NCBI GenBank assembly: GCA_025769875.1
Contig: JAGFNK010000038.1
Span: forward strand, 62,001 to 126,000
Direction of reading: 5' to 3'
DNA length: 64,000 bases
DNA from: Russula earlei
Lineage: Eukaryota > Basidiomycota > Agaricomycetes > Russulales > Russulaceae
Below, in pieces: positions 32,942 through 44,864 of this stretch (position 1 is its first letter; each line of letters opens with the position of its first letter). Under the pieces are notes generated by a model, which saw only the letters and a program-made list of their open reading frames with translations, ran no database searches and was not told the DNA's origin. Made by a program: the position numbers and the translations under genes.

Positions 32942-33760
32942 TCAAGCGTCTGAATGCAAGTGTTTTGAGCCTTTCATGTCTGAATTGAGGCGGTGGTCAC
33001 AGTTGCTTGTGCTGTGGAAGATGCGAAGGCGGCGATTGGTGATGGCAATGACGGAAGAGGCGAGGGTGATGGGAAATGGAGGCAATGGAGATGAGGGCAG
33101 CGGTGACAAGATGGCAGCTGTGTGGTGGTGGTGTTGTCTTGTGGTGGTGGTGGTGTGGTTGTCTCCATTGCAGGTGGTGGTGGCAGCAGGCATGGATGAG
33201 GAGCAAAGGCGTAGGCGGTGACGGACAAGGCAATGGACAAGGCAACAGACAAGACTGAGGGCGACGAGATGACTGAGGGCGCAGGAGTGGATGAGACGAA
33301 GGCGGGGGTGGCAGACGAGGCCTGCGAGGGCTGAAGTGGCGGGCAGCACTAAAATGTCGGTGGGCGAGGTTGAGATGGTGGTTGTGCATGGAGCTGAGAC
33401 AGTGGCCATAGCAGGCGACACTGAGGGCATGGGAGCTGGTTGGGCAAAGACGGGGACAGTGGCGATAGGTGATGTCATGGCTGAGGCTACGGCGGCAGGG
33501 ACAGATGAGGTGGCGACAATGGCAAATGCAGGCAATGCTGGGACAGCAAGGGCAGGTGGAGCTGAGGCGATGATGGCTGGCAAGTCAAGGATGGCAGCGG
33601 TGAACAAGGTGACGGGAATGGCAGATGAGGTGGGAACCACAGGGACGATGGGCAAGGCAGGCGAGGTGGAGGCGATGGTGCACAATGTAGGGACAGAGGC
33701 TGGAGTGGGCATGGGCACAGGGTATGTGTAGTCGTCTTCATCTTTGTCTGCAGAGCAGAG
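32942..33760 (-). other. Low-complexity Ala/Ser/Thr/Pro-rich coding tail in TIR element copy 2
   Basis: The minus-strand frame after the linker QRERQLCSADKDEDDYTYPV parallels the long ORF of copy 1 almost residue for residue for the first 170 codons. It then diverges into His-, Leu- and Ser-rich sequence. As in copy 1 the opposite strand is also open. Conservation of the same frame in both copies is modest support for translation. Confidence 0.4.
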
Positions 33761-33779
33761 TTGGCGTTCCCGCTGAATG

Positions 33780-34110
33780 TCACAGGGACGCTGAGAGAAT
33801 ATCTTGACTAGTGTGTTGAATACTTTCTTGGAAATTAACAAAGTGCCTCTGCTGTTTGTTCAGGTGCCAGGGGCCAAGACATTGGGAGACCATCCGGCAG
33901 TCGTCTGAGTGGAGTCCAAGCCAGAATGACTTGTTGCAATCCTCGTAGCACAGGCGGCATGCATGGATGAGGGGACCACAGATTGCCCTGAAACTCTGGT
34001 AGTATTCGTCTACATCTTCCTGGTCACACATGCGGAGTCTTGAGTGAGGAGGCGATAAGGTCCTCCAGATCCCACTTGAGCTTGAGGTATTCTAACTGAG
34101 TGGGCATGCT
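33780..34110 (-). pseudogene. Gag-like domain in TIR element copy 2
   Basis: Two frames joined near 34030 give YLKLKWDLEDLIASSLKTPH, then DVDEYYQSFRAICGPLIHAC and NKSFWLGLHSDDCRMVSQCL. This is the helical pattern of retrotransposon Gag/UBN2-like domains (aromatic-rich YY..F, a later FW.G, then a leucine-rich helix). A one-base frame change joins it to the low-complexity tail. The homologous DNA is absent from copy 1. How a Gag-like domain came to lie between long inverted repeats is unexplained. The family call rests on pattern resemblance only. Confidence 0.5.
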
Positions 34111-34272
34111 GAAGGAGTGCAGCGTGTGGTGAAGACAGATGGCAGGTCGACGCAGGCAGTGTCACTGGCACTGCTGCGACTGTGGGTGTGGAGGGCCAAA
34201 TGCGAGTTGGAGGGGAGCGGTGCGACTGATGCATCTGAGACAAAGCGGATGTGGTGGGAATGAGGGCAAAGG

Positions 34273-34681
34273 ATGGTCAGAATGGAGAGGTGAGAGGGGT
34301 GATGAGTGGCTGGTTGTCACTTCCGATCACACTGAAAACAATGTTGCACACCACAACACTTGAGTCAAAAACACTATGGGGCTGCCTCAAGACAGCCCAT
34401 GGGTACAACATGAGGGAAAAATAATAGATATAGACCATGATTTTGAGTTGTAATTCATCTAATACACATGTGGAGGTGGCTTGAGTCCAGCTCCACCAAT
34501 TCTCACTCAAATCTCATGAAAACAATGGGGCTGCCTAGCCCTTATTCAGGCGATTCAGGGACAATAATTTCATATGAATTGAAGCTGTTTTGAGGGAGAT
34601 ATTCATCCCGCATGTTTGAGGGGGTTTCTGCAACCGATTTGGGTGGAATTCAAGCTCCGCCAAGTGCACTGAAAACAGCAA
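34273..34681 (-). repeat. Right terminal inverted repeat of TIR element copy 2
   Basis: It is the 409-bp inverted partner of 32085-32492, ending in a slightly altered CAGCAA next to TA. Confidence 0.88.
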
Positions 34682-34850
34682 TAATGCATTGTAGGGCCTT
34701 TAGTATCTTTGTTAGTGCCTCTTGTAGAGCACTTTGGGTCATCCTCAAGAGTCTTTAGGGAGGCTATAATACTGTCCTATATTGCCAAAAGGGTTGCCAC
34801 TAAGTAGGGCTTGCTGTATGTTGATTGTGCTGAGAATCAATCGTGTGACA

Positions 34851-35996
34851 ATGCGTCCTCAATATTGTGGACACCTCTACTCACCCCTTTTGTCTGTATG
34901 AACAGGGTGGCATCATAGAGGCTGGGTTTCCTCTAATAAGGAAGGGTCCTTCAAGGGCCCTCTCCAGGAAATGGTTCATGACAGATGCCAGCCTGAGCAA
35001 TGGCCTGAATATGAAGTGGCACCACTGCCTGCATGTGAGGTTTCTGCTGTTCTGGCTGGTATTCCTCTCAGCTCTGTTAGTCAGACATGGCATGGCATCA
35101 AGATGAAAGGGTTGATCAGTTGGTCAAAAAAAAGGAGTGCATTGTGCACCAGACATGTAGTGCCTCATCACATGAGGCCTATGCTATGCTAAGCACTGCA
35201 CCTATGCCTTGATACTGTACCTTGTGACTGTCTGGCAAATGCCAAGAAACCCTAAAAAAACACTTCTGATATTATGATGTTACAATGAGTACTCCTATCA
35301 CACAAGTGACTCTGGAAACCCCTGAATTTCAGAAAGTTTCAAAATTTTGTAAAGTTTCACTGCCATATGGGGCCTAAACTAAATTTTATGATTTTTTTCC
35401 CTGAAAAATTGTAACAATAATATTGACTTTTGTTATTCAAATTGTTACACTTTTGTCAGTCCCAAAAGGGTACTTTCTACCCAGTGCATAAACCCAAATT
35501 TTGTGATTTCAAAATTTTCACAATTTTGTTTCACACAAAATTTTGGAACATAATGAATGTTCTAAAATCTCATCAATACTATTTGCTTATTTCATCATCT
35601 TGTAATGGGAATCTATTGTAACAAAATCTAAAATGAAATTTCACAAATTGTTTGCTACAAATTTGTATCAAATAATAAATTTTGTTACTCAAAATATTAC
35701 AGTTTTGTCATTTACATAAGCTGATTTCCCAACCAGTGAGAGGCTGGGCCAGGCAAAACACTGTGTCATATCAATAAAAATATATCACATCAGGGTGATT
35801 CCTCATTGCCTTTGCATGCACACAATTGGCATCAATTGCCTGCAATCAATCTCACTTGCATGTGCTCCTTATGCGGGTAATCACAACAGTTAGAGTATGA
35901 GTAATGCACAGTCAAGGATGAGTAATTTGCCCTAAAATAGAATTTTCATCTACGCGCGGGCCACTCAGAAAACGATGAGAAATACCTAACTCAGCA
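34851..35996. other. Transition zone between repeats and host genes
   Basis: 34867-35190 contains open but unrecognised frames (for example PEQWPEYEVAPLPACEVSAV). From 35230 to 35760 the DNA is very AT-rich, with many overlapping words of the type CAAAATTTTG. CpG becomes frequent from about 35950, just before MSH4. The MSH4 promoter must lie in the last few hundred bases; no TATA box stands out. Confidence 0.45.
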
Positions 35997-38900
35997 ATGT
36001 ACCCTCAATCAGATAATATCACCCGACCCTGGACTAGGCAGTCGCATACGACATCGGTCACTCGCACGGGGCAATCGCGCCCAGGCACAGCAATAGCTCC
36101 CACTACAGCGGCAACTTCACGCTTTGAGACGAGCTTCATCATCGCTTTACTGGAGGGTCGTGGGATCGCTCGAGAAGTTGGCCTGGCTGCGCTTGACCGT
36201 GATACTGGACGAGCAGTGTTGATTCAGGTAGTAGCTGGCCGTCGTACACCGTGTAGCTCATCCTGATCGGCAGATATAGCTCGTTGATTGCCAGACATAC
36301 CTGAAAACGCTTCATCAGATGCATCTTCACAACCCAATCCTCATTCTAATTCCGGATACATTTCTGTCTTCAAAGGATAACCTAGGACCGTCATCTGGGA
36401 ACATACCAAGCTCAACGTCACTGCTTGTACAATGTATTTATGATGAATTTCCGGGGGTTCCTGTCGAACCCGTATTGCGCAAATACTGGAGTGAGGACGC
36501 TGGTGAATGCCCACCTTTATGCCAGCGACCGGCTCCTACATTTTAAATCACAAGGCTTAGAATTTGTATCTCAACTCTGTGTTCAGGATGAAGAACGAGC
36601 AGCCACTATACTAGCCGTGTCGAGGAAGTGCGCATATATGCGACAACCGTGCTGTCCTTATACATCCTGATGCCCTCCGTGGCTAGATACTACGCCTTAT
36701 CTGCAGCCTCAGCAGTATTCAAATACGTAGAAATCAAGCTGAACACGCGGTTTTCCGTAGGGTCACTGCGTATTCGTTTCGTTCCCGTTGAAGGGACGAT
36801 GATGATTGACCCTGAAACGGCGCGCAATCTCGAAATCGTGGACAATTTTGGGAACGCAAGGTCACCCTATTCGTTATTTAGGTATGAGTCTCTGCCTTTC
36901 CTCGAAGATTACTCACTTCCTCACAGCCTTCTAAATCATTGCTCTACCCCCATGGCGCGACGACTCTTACGTGCAACTTTGCTAGCCCCAGTTACAGGCA
37001 CGCTTTTCCCAATCTCAACCACTATTTTTGACGTCTTCTAGTTGAAGCCGCGCTGGAAGCACGGCTGGATCTCGTCGAAGGTATCCTTGGTCTATATTTG
37101 TCCCGCTTTCGTTGACATATTTTTGTCAGAGCTGGTCCAGTCAGAAGACAGATTTACGGAGGTCAAGGACGCTTTAAAACATCTCTGTAAAGTAGACATT
37201 GACAAGCTTATCAGCTCCGTACGTGCTTGCATAGTTCCACTGGAATCTAACGATATTGGGCCTCGCACAGCTGGCCTCCAATGAGACTCGCGAAGCTAGT
37301 TCCGCGCGAACTGCCTCTTCGCGTGTGACACAGATGCTCAACCTACGGGATGTTGTGAGGCACTTGCCCGCATTGCAGAAGGCTCTCGTTGGATCGACGA
37401 GCGAGCTGTTGAAAATAATATGTAATGTACGTTATGAAGCGCCTTGCATGTTCACGATTGATGCCGCGTTCGCAGATGCTCTCTGATGAACGCCTGGAAA
37501 AGATTGAACGATTGGTTTCGGAGAGTTTGAATGAGGACGCGTCGCTTCAAAAGGTATGGTCCTCTAACCGTGACCAATGCGAGCTGATGGTATTGTTGTG
37601 TTAGACAGGAATCGGCGCTATCAATGCCCGGGTGTACGCCGTGAAGGTGACCATATCAGTCTCTGTACGACTTGTCGAACTCATGCCATTCAGGCGAATT
37701 TTAACCCCCTTCTCGACGTCGCTCGCGAGACATATAAGGAGAACGTTGGGGATATCCACGCGTTGCACGGTAATCTCACTGAGAAGTATGGTCTGCCCAT
37801 ACAGCTTGTATATCAGGAGTCGGGGTTTCTGTTTGCTATCAGGAAGGGGGATTTTGTTCAGGGAAAGCTACCTTTGGGTTTTACCAATCTATCGATGCAA
37901 AGGGGAAGATGGGTGTTTACGAGCATGGAATTGGTGAGTTAGGAAGGGTCTATCTAACATCGGTAAGCCCAGACCGGCATAAATTTACAGAAGAAACGAA
38001 ATGCCAGGATGAAAGATGCCCTTGAAGAAGCCCTCATTCTGAGCCATTCGTACGCGAACCCGTTCTTTGTACCTTGTGTGTTTCAGTTGACGCACTTCAG
38101 AACCATCCAAGATCTTGTGTCAGCTGTTCTGGTATACACCGGGGCTCTCTATAAAGCCTCAGAAGCGGTTCGTCATTTCTTTCTACAAGTTGTCACCAGA
38201 CGGAGTCACTACATCTGAATCTAGATAGCCATGTTAGACGTATTGTGGTCCTTTGCCCATATCTCCATAAGTAAGTTCGTCAGGTCGTTCATTTTTCGAG
38301 TATTCTTACGGTCTTTATTATAGTGAAGAACTACGGTGACAAGCCGCCACACTCAACAAGCTTCTGTTACTGATTACATGACTAGTCCGCCCCCAGTTCA
38401 CTGGCACACTGGCAATCAAATCTGGGCGTCACCCTATTCTAGAAAACATTCAGTCTGCGGGTATGCTCGTCCCAAACGACGTGTATTGTTCCGACTCCAC
38501 CGCGTTCCAAGTGATACAGGGCCCTAAGTGAGTACCAACAGACCATAACGATGCAGTGATCCTGCAACCTCTCACTGTCAAAAGCATGTCTGGTGTGTTG
38601 CGAGTCGCCGCGACCACCCTCTCTATTCACGTCACGCAGGGAAAAGCACGTATCTCAAGCAAATCGGCTTACTGGCTGTTATGGCCCAATGTGGTTGTTT
38701 TGTCCCAGCTGAGTACGCGAGTCTTCGGTGAGCACGCCGCCTCGTTTTGACTACTGCCACTCATCGCTTTTTCAAGTATCCATGATCACCTCATGACGCG
38801 TCTCTCAAATGATGACGACTTGGAGAGAAATCTCAGCACATTTGCCAATGAGATGGCGTCTTGTGCATTGATTTTAGGTCTCGCTTCTTCCAAGTCGTTA

Positions 38901-39861
38901 GTTCTGATCGACGAGTTGGGTAGAGCCACGTCTCCGAAGGAGGGTGTAGGCATCTCCCACGCTATCGCCGAAGAACTTATCAAGCTCAATGTATATTTTG
39001 TGCTCAATGTATTTGAAGAAACTAACGCCATATAGTGTTTCACCTTCTTTGCCACGTGAGATAGTGCTGTTGGTTCGCGTCTGGCCTAACGTCCATGCAT
39101 TGCCACAGCCATTTCCACGACCTTACGGTTACGTTATCTCGCAAGCCGACTGTTGTTCAGTACGCGCATCAGCCCAAAATTTGTTGCGAATGTACTGACA
39201 ACTGACATCTCCCGAGCTTACATTTATCAGTTCGGGTATGCTACCTCCAGCATCATTACTAGCTCTAATTCGAGAAGAGGTCACGAATTTCGACTTCTAA
39301 TATCGGCTTAACCTTCACATACAAGTATTTATCCCCTGGCCGTTTCCTCTCACAACTTTATGCATGTTTTTGCAGGATAGTGAATGGACTTGCAGACGAG
39401 TGGGATCGTTATGGTACCCTCGCTTGAAATCCGAACTGGTTCTGGGATTATAGTTTGCCGCAGGTCTTCAGCTGGCACGCCTAGCGGACTTGCCAACGGA
39501 TGTGCTCGCACAGGCTGAGGGAATTGCACATCGTCTCACTGGTGAAACAATGCGAAGGCATGAAATGAGCGAATCCGCTAAAGTTGCAAGAAGACGGAAG
39601 GCTGTCCTAAATGTACGTTTGCAGGACATCATTTTCTGATTCTCGAACCCTCTATTTTGACTTACGCACATCGCGAACTCCCAGATGCGAACGACGTTGA
39701 CTCAAGCCTTTCAGCATTCGAGACTCCCGGATCGAGAATTCCTGTCCTATTTGTCCGGTGTGCAGAAAAAGTTGACAAAGGAACTCGGCAATAATCTTCC
39801 TGCCACATGCACTCCGAAAGCGGGCCCTGAACTCAACCTGATCCAGTTCGACGACATTTAA
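35997..39861 (+). CDS. MSH4: MutS homologue 4, meiotic crossover protein
   Basis: Msh4 pairs with Msh5 to form a clamp that stabilises recombination intermediates in meiosis; it does not repair mismatches. The gene has many short introns. Exon 1 (35997-36227) ends at AVLIQ. Exon 2 (36295-36502) begins [10 protein letters not shown]. Exons 36555-36627, 36687-36881, 36927-36997, 37042-37080 and 37130-37218 carry [20 protein letters not shown] and the connector and lever regions. The clamp region includes [20 protein letters not shown]. Walker A (GPNMSGKST) is split over three exons, including an 8-nt one at 38585-38592. [14 protein letters not shown] follows, then Walker [11 protein letters not shown] and FFATHFHDLT. 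The stop is TAA at 39861. No N-terminal mismatch-recognition (Phe-x-Glu) domain is present, as expected for MSH4. It is convergent with NUP120. Confidence 0.93.
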
Positions 39862-40176
39862 TCATAGATAAAAAATTAATTCACAATACTTTAACTCCAC
39901 CGTTACCTTGATCACGCAAGGTATATCTGCGTTCGGACTTGCATTCATATTCCCTTAGCATTATACCTCATGAATAAACTCAAATGAAAAGGGCATGATG
40001 TTGCGAGGGCAAGCAAGCTGTGTGAACATTCAATCCTTTCCCGCCCAATTCGAGCGTGGGGCTGCTCCGACGGGAACCTCAGTTATGGGGATGGGGCAAT
40101 GCCGTACCCGTACAAGCTAGGTGAGAATCCCGCATAACACATGAACACATCACAAATTGTAGTGTGACGAGAAATA
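39862..40176. terminator. Convergent 3' region between MSH4 and NUP120
   Basis: This is a 315-bp spacer between two facing stop codons. An AATAAA-like word (gaataaac near 39971) could serve MSH4. No other feature was seen. Confidence 0.4.
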
Positions 40177-43100
40177 TCACAATTCCTGGTACAATTGATG
40201 GCTTAGTCTTTGTGCTCTCCGGGCTCCGTTCGAGACCTCCCGATGCAAATCCAGACGAAGATCTATGGCGCGTTTGGACAGGTCACTCTGGGTTTGCTCG
40301 TTCGTGGCGACGAGGAGCTGGTCGATAAGTGGGTAGGGTAGCCATGTCGACGCGGTCGCTTTAGGCGGGCCCTGGGCGAGATGCGACTCTGCCTGCCAAT
40401 GACCATTGTGAGAGGGTGTACATTACCGGGAGAGAAACGCACTTTATGGATAAGCGACAACGTCTGCTCCAGCGCCAGCTCGAGTAGCTCAAAGCGCATA
40501 CATGCGCGGATAAGCCACTCCGGATCATGGCCCTATATTGCAAGCACGAATGGTAAGACTTCAGGGAGCGATGGCACGAAAACGAAAACATTACCTCCAA
40601 TCTCTGGATCAACCATGGAGGAGGAGATGATGCACGCTCCAATCCGATCATTGTCTCGAAGACAATCTTCGAGTATCGCAGGTCTGTCTCCGGTCCGTCA
40701 TGTCGCTCGAGTGACTGCCGTAGGTACCTCCACCCACGATCAGAGGAAGTGCCTGCCCAAGTCTTTGCTTTATCAGTAAGCAACCAGTCCGTAGTGTCTT
40801 CTGATCTACGCGGCAAGTCAGCGACGCTAGGGTGCAAGAAATCGACGGGACCCACAGAACGGCATCTGGGTGACGACTCAGTCGAAAGCACTCCCTCGTC
40901 AGATGCGAAAATAAATCAGACAAGTCGACTTCGAGAGTACGACCAGTGGCCATAGCTAGATCGAAACGATTGTTTTGAACCAACTTTAAGATAACAGATT
41001 CGGGAGCACGTAGAGCTGCTATTCGTGGTATCCTCAACATCAGTTTCTCCAACTCGGCTGCAAGCGTGAAGTGCTCACCACTTGAGTTCAACAGCTCCGG
41101 ATCCTTCTTCACGAGGTCTAGCTGCGCACTTAACAGGGTGTATTCGGCGATCACGTCTGAAAGTTTGACAACTTCCAAGTCTCGTTTCCCGCTCGCGAAT
41201 CGTTCTTCCGGGATATGTCTGGTGAGCTTACGACGTTTCCGCTCGGATTGCCTTAACCCCAATACTTCCGGCACAATAGGGAGAACGATCCATGCGTCCT
41301 TTTGATCAAGCAGAGCAAGGGCATTTGAGCAGATGACGAGAGATTCGAGCTGCTGTTCGGCTAGTGGGAAGTACTGTGCTGGCTCGCTGGCATGGCTAAG
41401 GGCCGCAAGCTTTCGAGCGCGCTGGTACATTGCCAGGGCCGCTAAGGGCTGCGTTAACAAAGCAGGAAGGTGGGGGGAAAGCAGCGCTAGCTCACCGTTC
41501 CTATAGTCACCGTGGGTCACATACCACGTATATAGGATTCGAGAATAAGACGGCTGTATGCGGGGATCCACATTCCGGGCCTTGAACGACAATGATCCCT
41601 CTACGTCATCAACAAGATCAACAAAGCTAAATGACATTAGACGCTCTATCGCGTGCTCCTCGCACATTCTGTGCACTAGGTGCTGGGCGCAGTTACGCCG
41701 CCTAAGAGAGTCATCAGCCGGAAAATAAAATATCGTGGCTAATGACTTGCAGGATATCATGCGGAGTCGCCATCAGCGCTGCGTAGGCCTCGTCCCAATA
41801 TTCCAAGTCTGTCGCCCCTCTGATAATAGTATTCCACAGATCAGTGGTATCCCATTCCGGTGGCGCATTGGATATTGCCAACCGGGAGAAGTGGACATCG
41901 TGATCGGTGTGGGACGCAGACTTGAACAGCGAAGATGCATGCAGACATAATCCGAACACCGAGTCGAACAGTTGTCCACCAGGCAGAACAGCCGCAAGGG
42001 CATCGGCATCTTCGAAAGATAGGGCACTGTGCGGACCTGACAAATAAGTGTCAGTGAGGCCAAGAGGCGAGGCAATAGGAAAAATACCAAAACACCCTGC
42101 CAGACTGTCCATGGCCTCCGCCGCCTCCGCATCTCTCCCAACATCCAACCATAGCCTTGCCCAAACGTACATGACCGCCGGGGACCGTGGCAGCCATTCT
42201 AACGTCTCTCTGGCCGCGTCCAGGAATCCCAAAGAGCGGAGACGCTCGCACCACAGCACCTCCAGTCGCGATGCATGAGCCGTCGAGGTGGCCTGTAGCA
42301 GCCCACTCATATCAAGGAAGGCATGGGCGGCGACTGCGAGCGGCGCATCGACGGTGGCTCCCCCTATCTGCTCTAGCAAGCATGGGAACAAAGCGGGCGT
42401 CGGTGAGGATGCAGCCGGCGCACTGCGTGACATGCCAAGGGCACGGAGGCGTGCCGCGACCTCGTCTGCATCATCCACGACGGTGAAAGGGGCTGCATCA
42501 AATGCGGGCTGCTCTGCGGCATAGCGTAGCATGGCGACGCCGCGAAAAACAGCGAATACTTCAGTAAGCAGACTAGGGTCCCAATCTTCCAAATCTTCGG
42601 CAAAGAAGAACAGTAGTGCGACAAGAGCCAAAATGAAGTCGTATCGCGCCTGCACGGAATGCGTTGCATAGGCTGCAGTCAGCATGCGCGTGTGCACAGA
42701 TACATGTTGGGGTAACAGGAGTTCGACTTCATCTTCCTCCATCTTCACAGCGCGATCGAAGCCGCCGACAAGGTCCAAAACGAGACGGGTCGAGGTTTCG
42801 ACGTCAGATACGCTCTGCAGACGTCCGACGAGCCAGCTGTCCGCGCCATCATCCAGCGAGGCACGAAATGCGCTACGTGCCGCCGTGTCAACAATGATAT
42901 CTGCGAATGGAAAAGCGATTTCCTGCTGTGTGAGATCAACCACGCGACCCTCGAGTGCTCGGAGGACACGAGGTCCCATGCGCGTTCGGAGATTCCATGC
43001 GATCTCACATATTGCGAACTGAGGTTCAACACCCAAATCAGCACGGAGGTGGCGGTGCAATCGCAGAGGCAAGTCCTCGACAGCGAGGGCACCTGTACGC

Positions 43101-44750
43101 TCACGCTCAGCTATAAGGACTTCGCCACGAGGGCCGATACCAAGTGCGAGTGGCCAACGCGCGGAGCGCTCGACAGCTCGACAGCGTGCGATAAAGCCCT
43201 CCCAATCTCGCTTGAGAGAGACCCAGTACTTGTCGTACTGCAGGGCTCCCGTTTGCGGATCGCGAGTCAATGTTACTGTACATCCAACTACGGCAGCTAT
43301 TTGCTCTCCCAGGGAGATATATGATGTGATGAGGGGTGCAGGTGGTGGACCAGGAAGCGATCGGCACGCGTCAGTGTATTGATCGATGGCGGTGCGAAGT
43401 GTGTAAGGGGAAAATACACCGGGACGCATGACGACAGAGAAGAACTTTTCTGTGAGCGAGCCTGGGGAGAGTAGTAGCTCGTCCAGATAGGCAGGTGTCC
43501 AGTCAGGTTCGTAGGGATAGAGTACAACGCGCCACCCAACAGCTTCAAGTTCACTGGAGACATCTGACATTGGTATGTCAAGAATTTCAACTGCCGCCTG
43601 GCCCTGACGGTCCCACAGGGTGTAGAGATAGCCGTTGATAACTGTGAAGTCTTGCAAATGTCCATGCGCACTCTCACGTGAGGCCTCAAAAGTTTCGACT
43701 AGCTGGAGATGGTCATTAAAAACACTGAAAAGTTGAAAGAAACCTCCAGACGCCGAAGAGGAAGGCGTAGGAATGAAGACAAGGACATTTGGTCCGTCAT
43801 AGACCGTGATGAGTTTTTGTGGTGCCGGATCGAGAAGAGTTCCTGGCTTGCTTGACGAAGTACTCGTTCCGGGCGATAGCTCTCTACGTGGTGAGGCCAT
43901 AGAGGGAAGTAATTTGGCCGAGGTGCAGCCACTCCGTGCGGTCCACAAACGAAGGGTTCGATCACGAGAGAGTGTCCATACGTGGCCAATGTCAGTTGGT
44001 TGGGGGTGAGTTGCTACGGCAATGATATGCGACCCATCGGTAGAGTTTTGGTGAAGGAAGGAAGTTAGCGATGCAAGGAATGTATTGTGATGGAAGATGT
44101 TCTCAGTCCAGTGGTCTTGAAGCGGAGGATGAGAATACAAGAAGCGACAGGGAAACAAACGCGAACACACCAGCAGTGGTTTTATCGCCAATTGTCTCAG
44201 CGTCTAGTCGGACAAGTGATCCGTTTGTAAGAGCGAGGGCGACTGTGTGCGTGCCTTGAACTTGAACGAGTGCCTGAAGATACTCTGGCACGTATTTGAG
44301 ATGGTATTCGCGACACCAATTATTTATCATATGGGTAGACCAGAGTCTACGGGGCGATTGTAATGGCAGTACGAGGCGGTAGAGCGAGCCACTCGCTGTG
44401 ACAGCAAGAATGTGTAGCTCGCGGGTCTCCCACAAGACCACAGCAGGGCTTGGCAGGACGGTATAGGGAAAGACAAAGCGGATGGGTGGTGCCTCTGTCG
44501 AGAGAGATACTAGCTCGATGATGAGGCCATTGTGAATGAGGCGGAGGAGGACGACGCCTGTTTGAACTGAATGGAAGAGAGAAGAGTGTAGGGCGTGTTC
44601 CGGTGGTGGTTCAACGTCGCTGGCTTGAGGCGGAAAGGGTACGTGGGGTTTTGACGTTGAAATGGAAATTGCAGGGATCTGCAAAGGAGAATAAACGTCT
44701 GATAGATGTGTCGAGACGAGCACTTTATCCGCTGGTGTTGCTGCCGCCAT
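40177..44750 (-). CDS. NUP120: Nucleoporin of the Y-complex, Nup120/Nup160 family
   Basis: The protein is a scaffold of the Y-shaped nuclear pore subcomplex, at the cytoplasmic and nuclear rings. Translation starts at ATG 44750 (MAAATPADKVLVST). Exon 1 carries the start of the N-terminal seven-bladed propeller. After a short intron near 44120-44175 a long exon continues the propeller, with SHIIAVATHPQPTDIGHVWT and LSRDRTLRLW, and then the helical stalk. An in-frame intron lies near 42040-42090 and another at about 41720-41750. The C-terminal helical part has ATGRTLEVDLSDLFSHLTRE, then TDWLLTDKAKTWAGT and RGWRYLRQSLERHDGPETD. After two small introns come FELLELALEQTLSLIHK and ASTWLPYPLIDQLLVATNEQ. 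Stop TGA at 40177-40179. The total is about 1,350 residues, normal for the family. It shares a 114-bp promoter gap with the oxidoreductase pseudogene. Confidence 0.82.
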
Positions 44751-44864
44751 GACCACGCCCAATGCATGGAGGCTTCAAACTCAACGCGCACCTTCATCAC
44801 CGGTCCACCGGTCCGTTAGTACCGTGGCTTCCCCCCTTTGTTGCAGGCAGAGAGAGTAGATTAT
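44751..44864. promoter_or_regulatory. Compact divergent promoter between NUP120 and the oxidoreductase pseudogene
   Basis: Only 114 bp separate the two start codons, so the regulatory sites of both genes must overlap or lie in the coding flanks. No TATA box is seen; a CT-rich stretch lies at 44828-44840. Confidence 0.4.

Larger units (their letters stand above)
32085..34681 (-). mobile_element. TIR element copy 2: 408-bp inverted repeats, Gag-like domain plus low-complexity tail
   Basis: Inverted repeats at 32085-32492 and 34273-34681 match those of copy 1. TA flanks both ends (32083-32084 and 34682-34683). In the minus-strand sense the order is TIR, Gag-like ORF, Ser/Ala/Pro/Thr-rich tail, TATA-containing block and TIR. 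The Ala/Ser tail is shorter than in copy 1, while the Gag-like part is kept. High CpG content against the depleted surroundings points to a young insertion. It is 2597 bp long and no transposase is present. Confidence 0.8.
31422..34850 (-). repeat. 5' LTR of the second gypsy, split by TIR element copy 2
   Basis: Element-sense TG...CA limits are 34850 (TGTCACACGATTG) and 31422 (GAGTTGCAACA). Without the 2.6-kb insert the LTR is about 830 bp, the same length as the other gypsy LTRs. It has TATATAAG, AATAAA and the palindrome GGACAGTCTTCAGACTGTCC. The outer limit at 34850 is inferred from length and the TG start. Confidence 0.55.

Noticed and set aside
1..36000. CRISPR arrays, prokaryotic operons or phage genes
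   Set aside because: Introns, eukaryotic housekeeping genes and fungal retrotransposons show that this is a fungal nuclear sequence, and no regularly spaced short repeats were seen.
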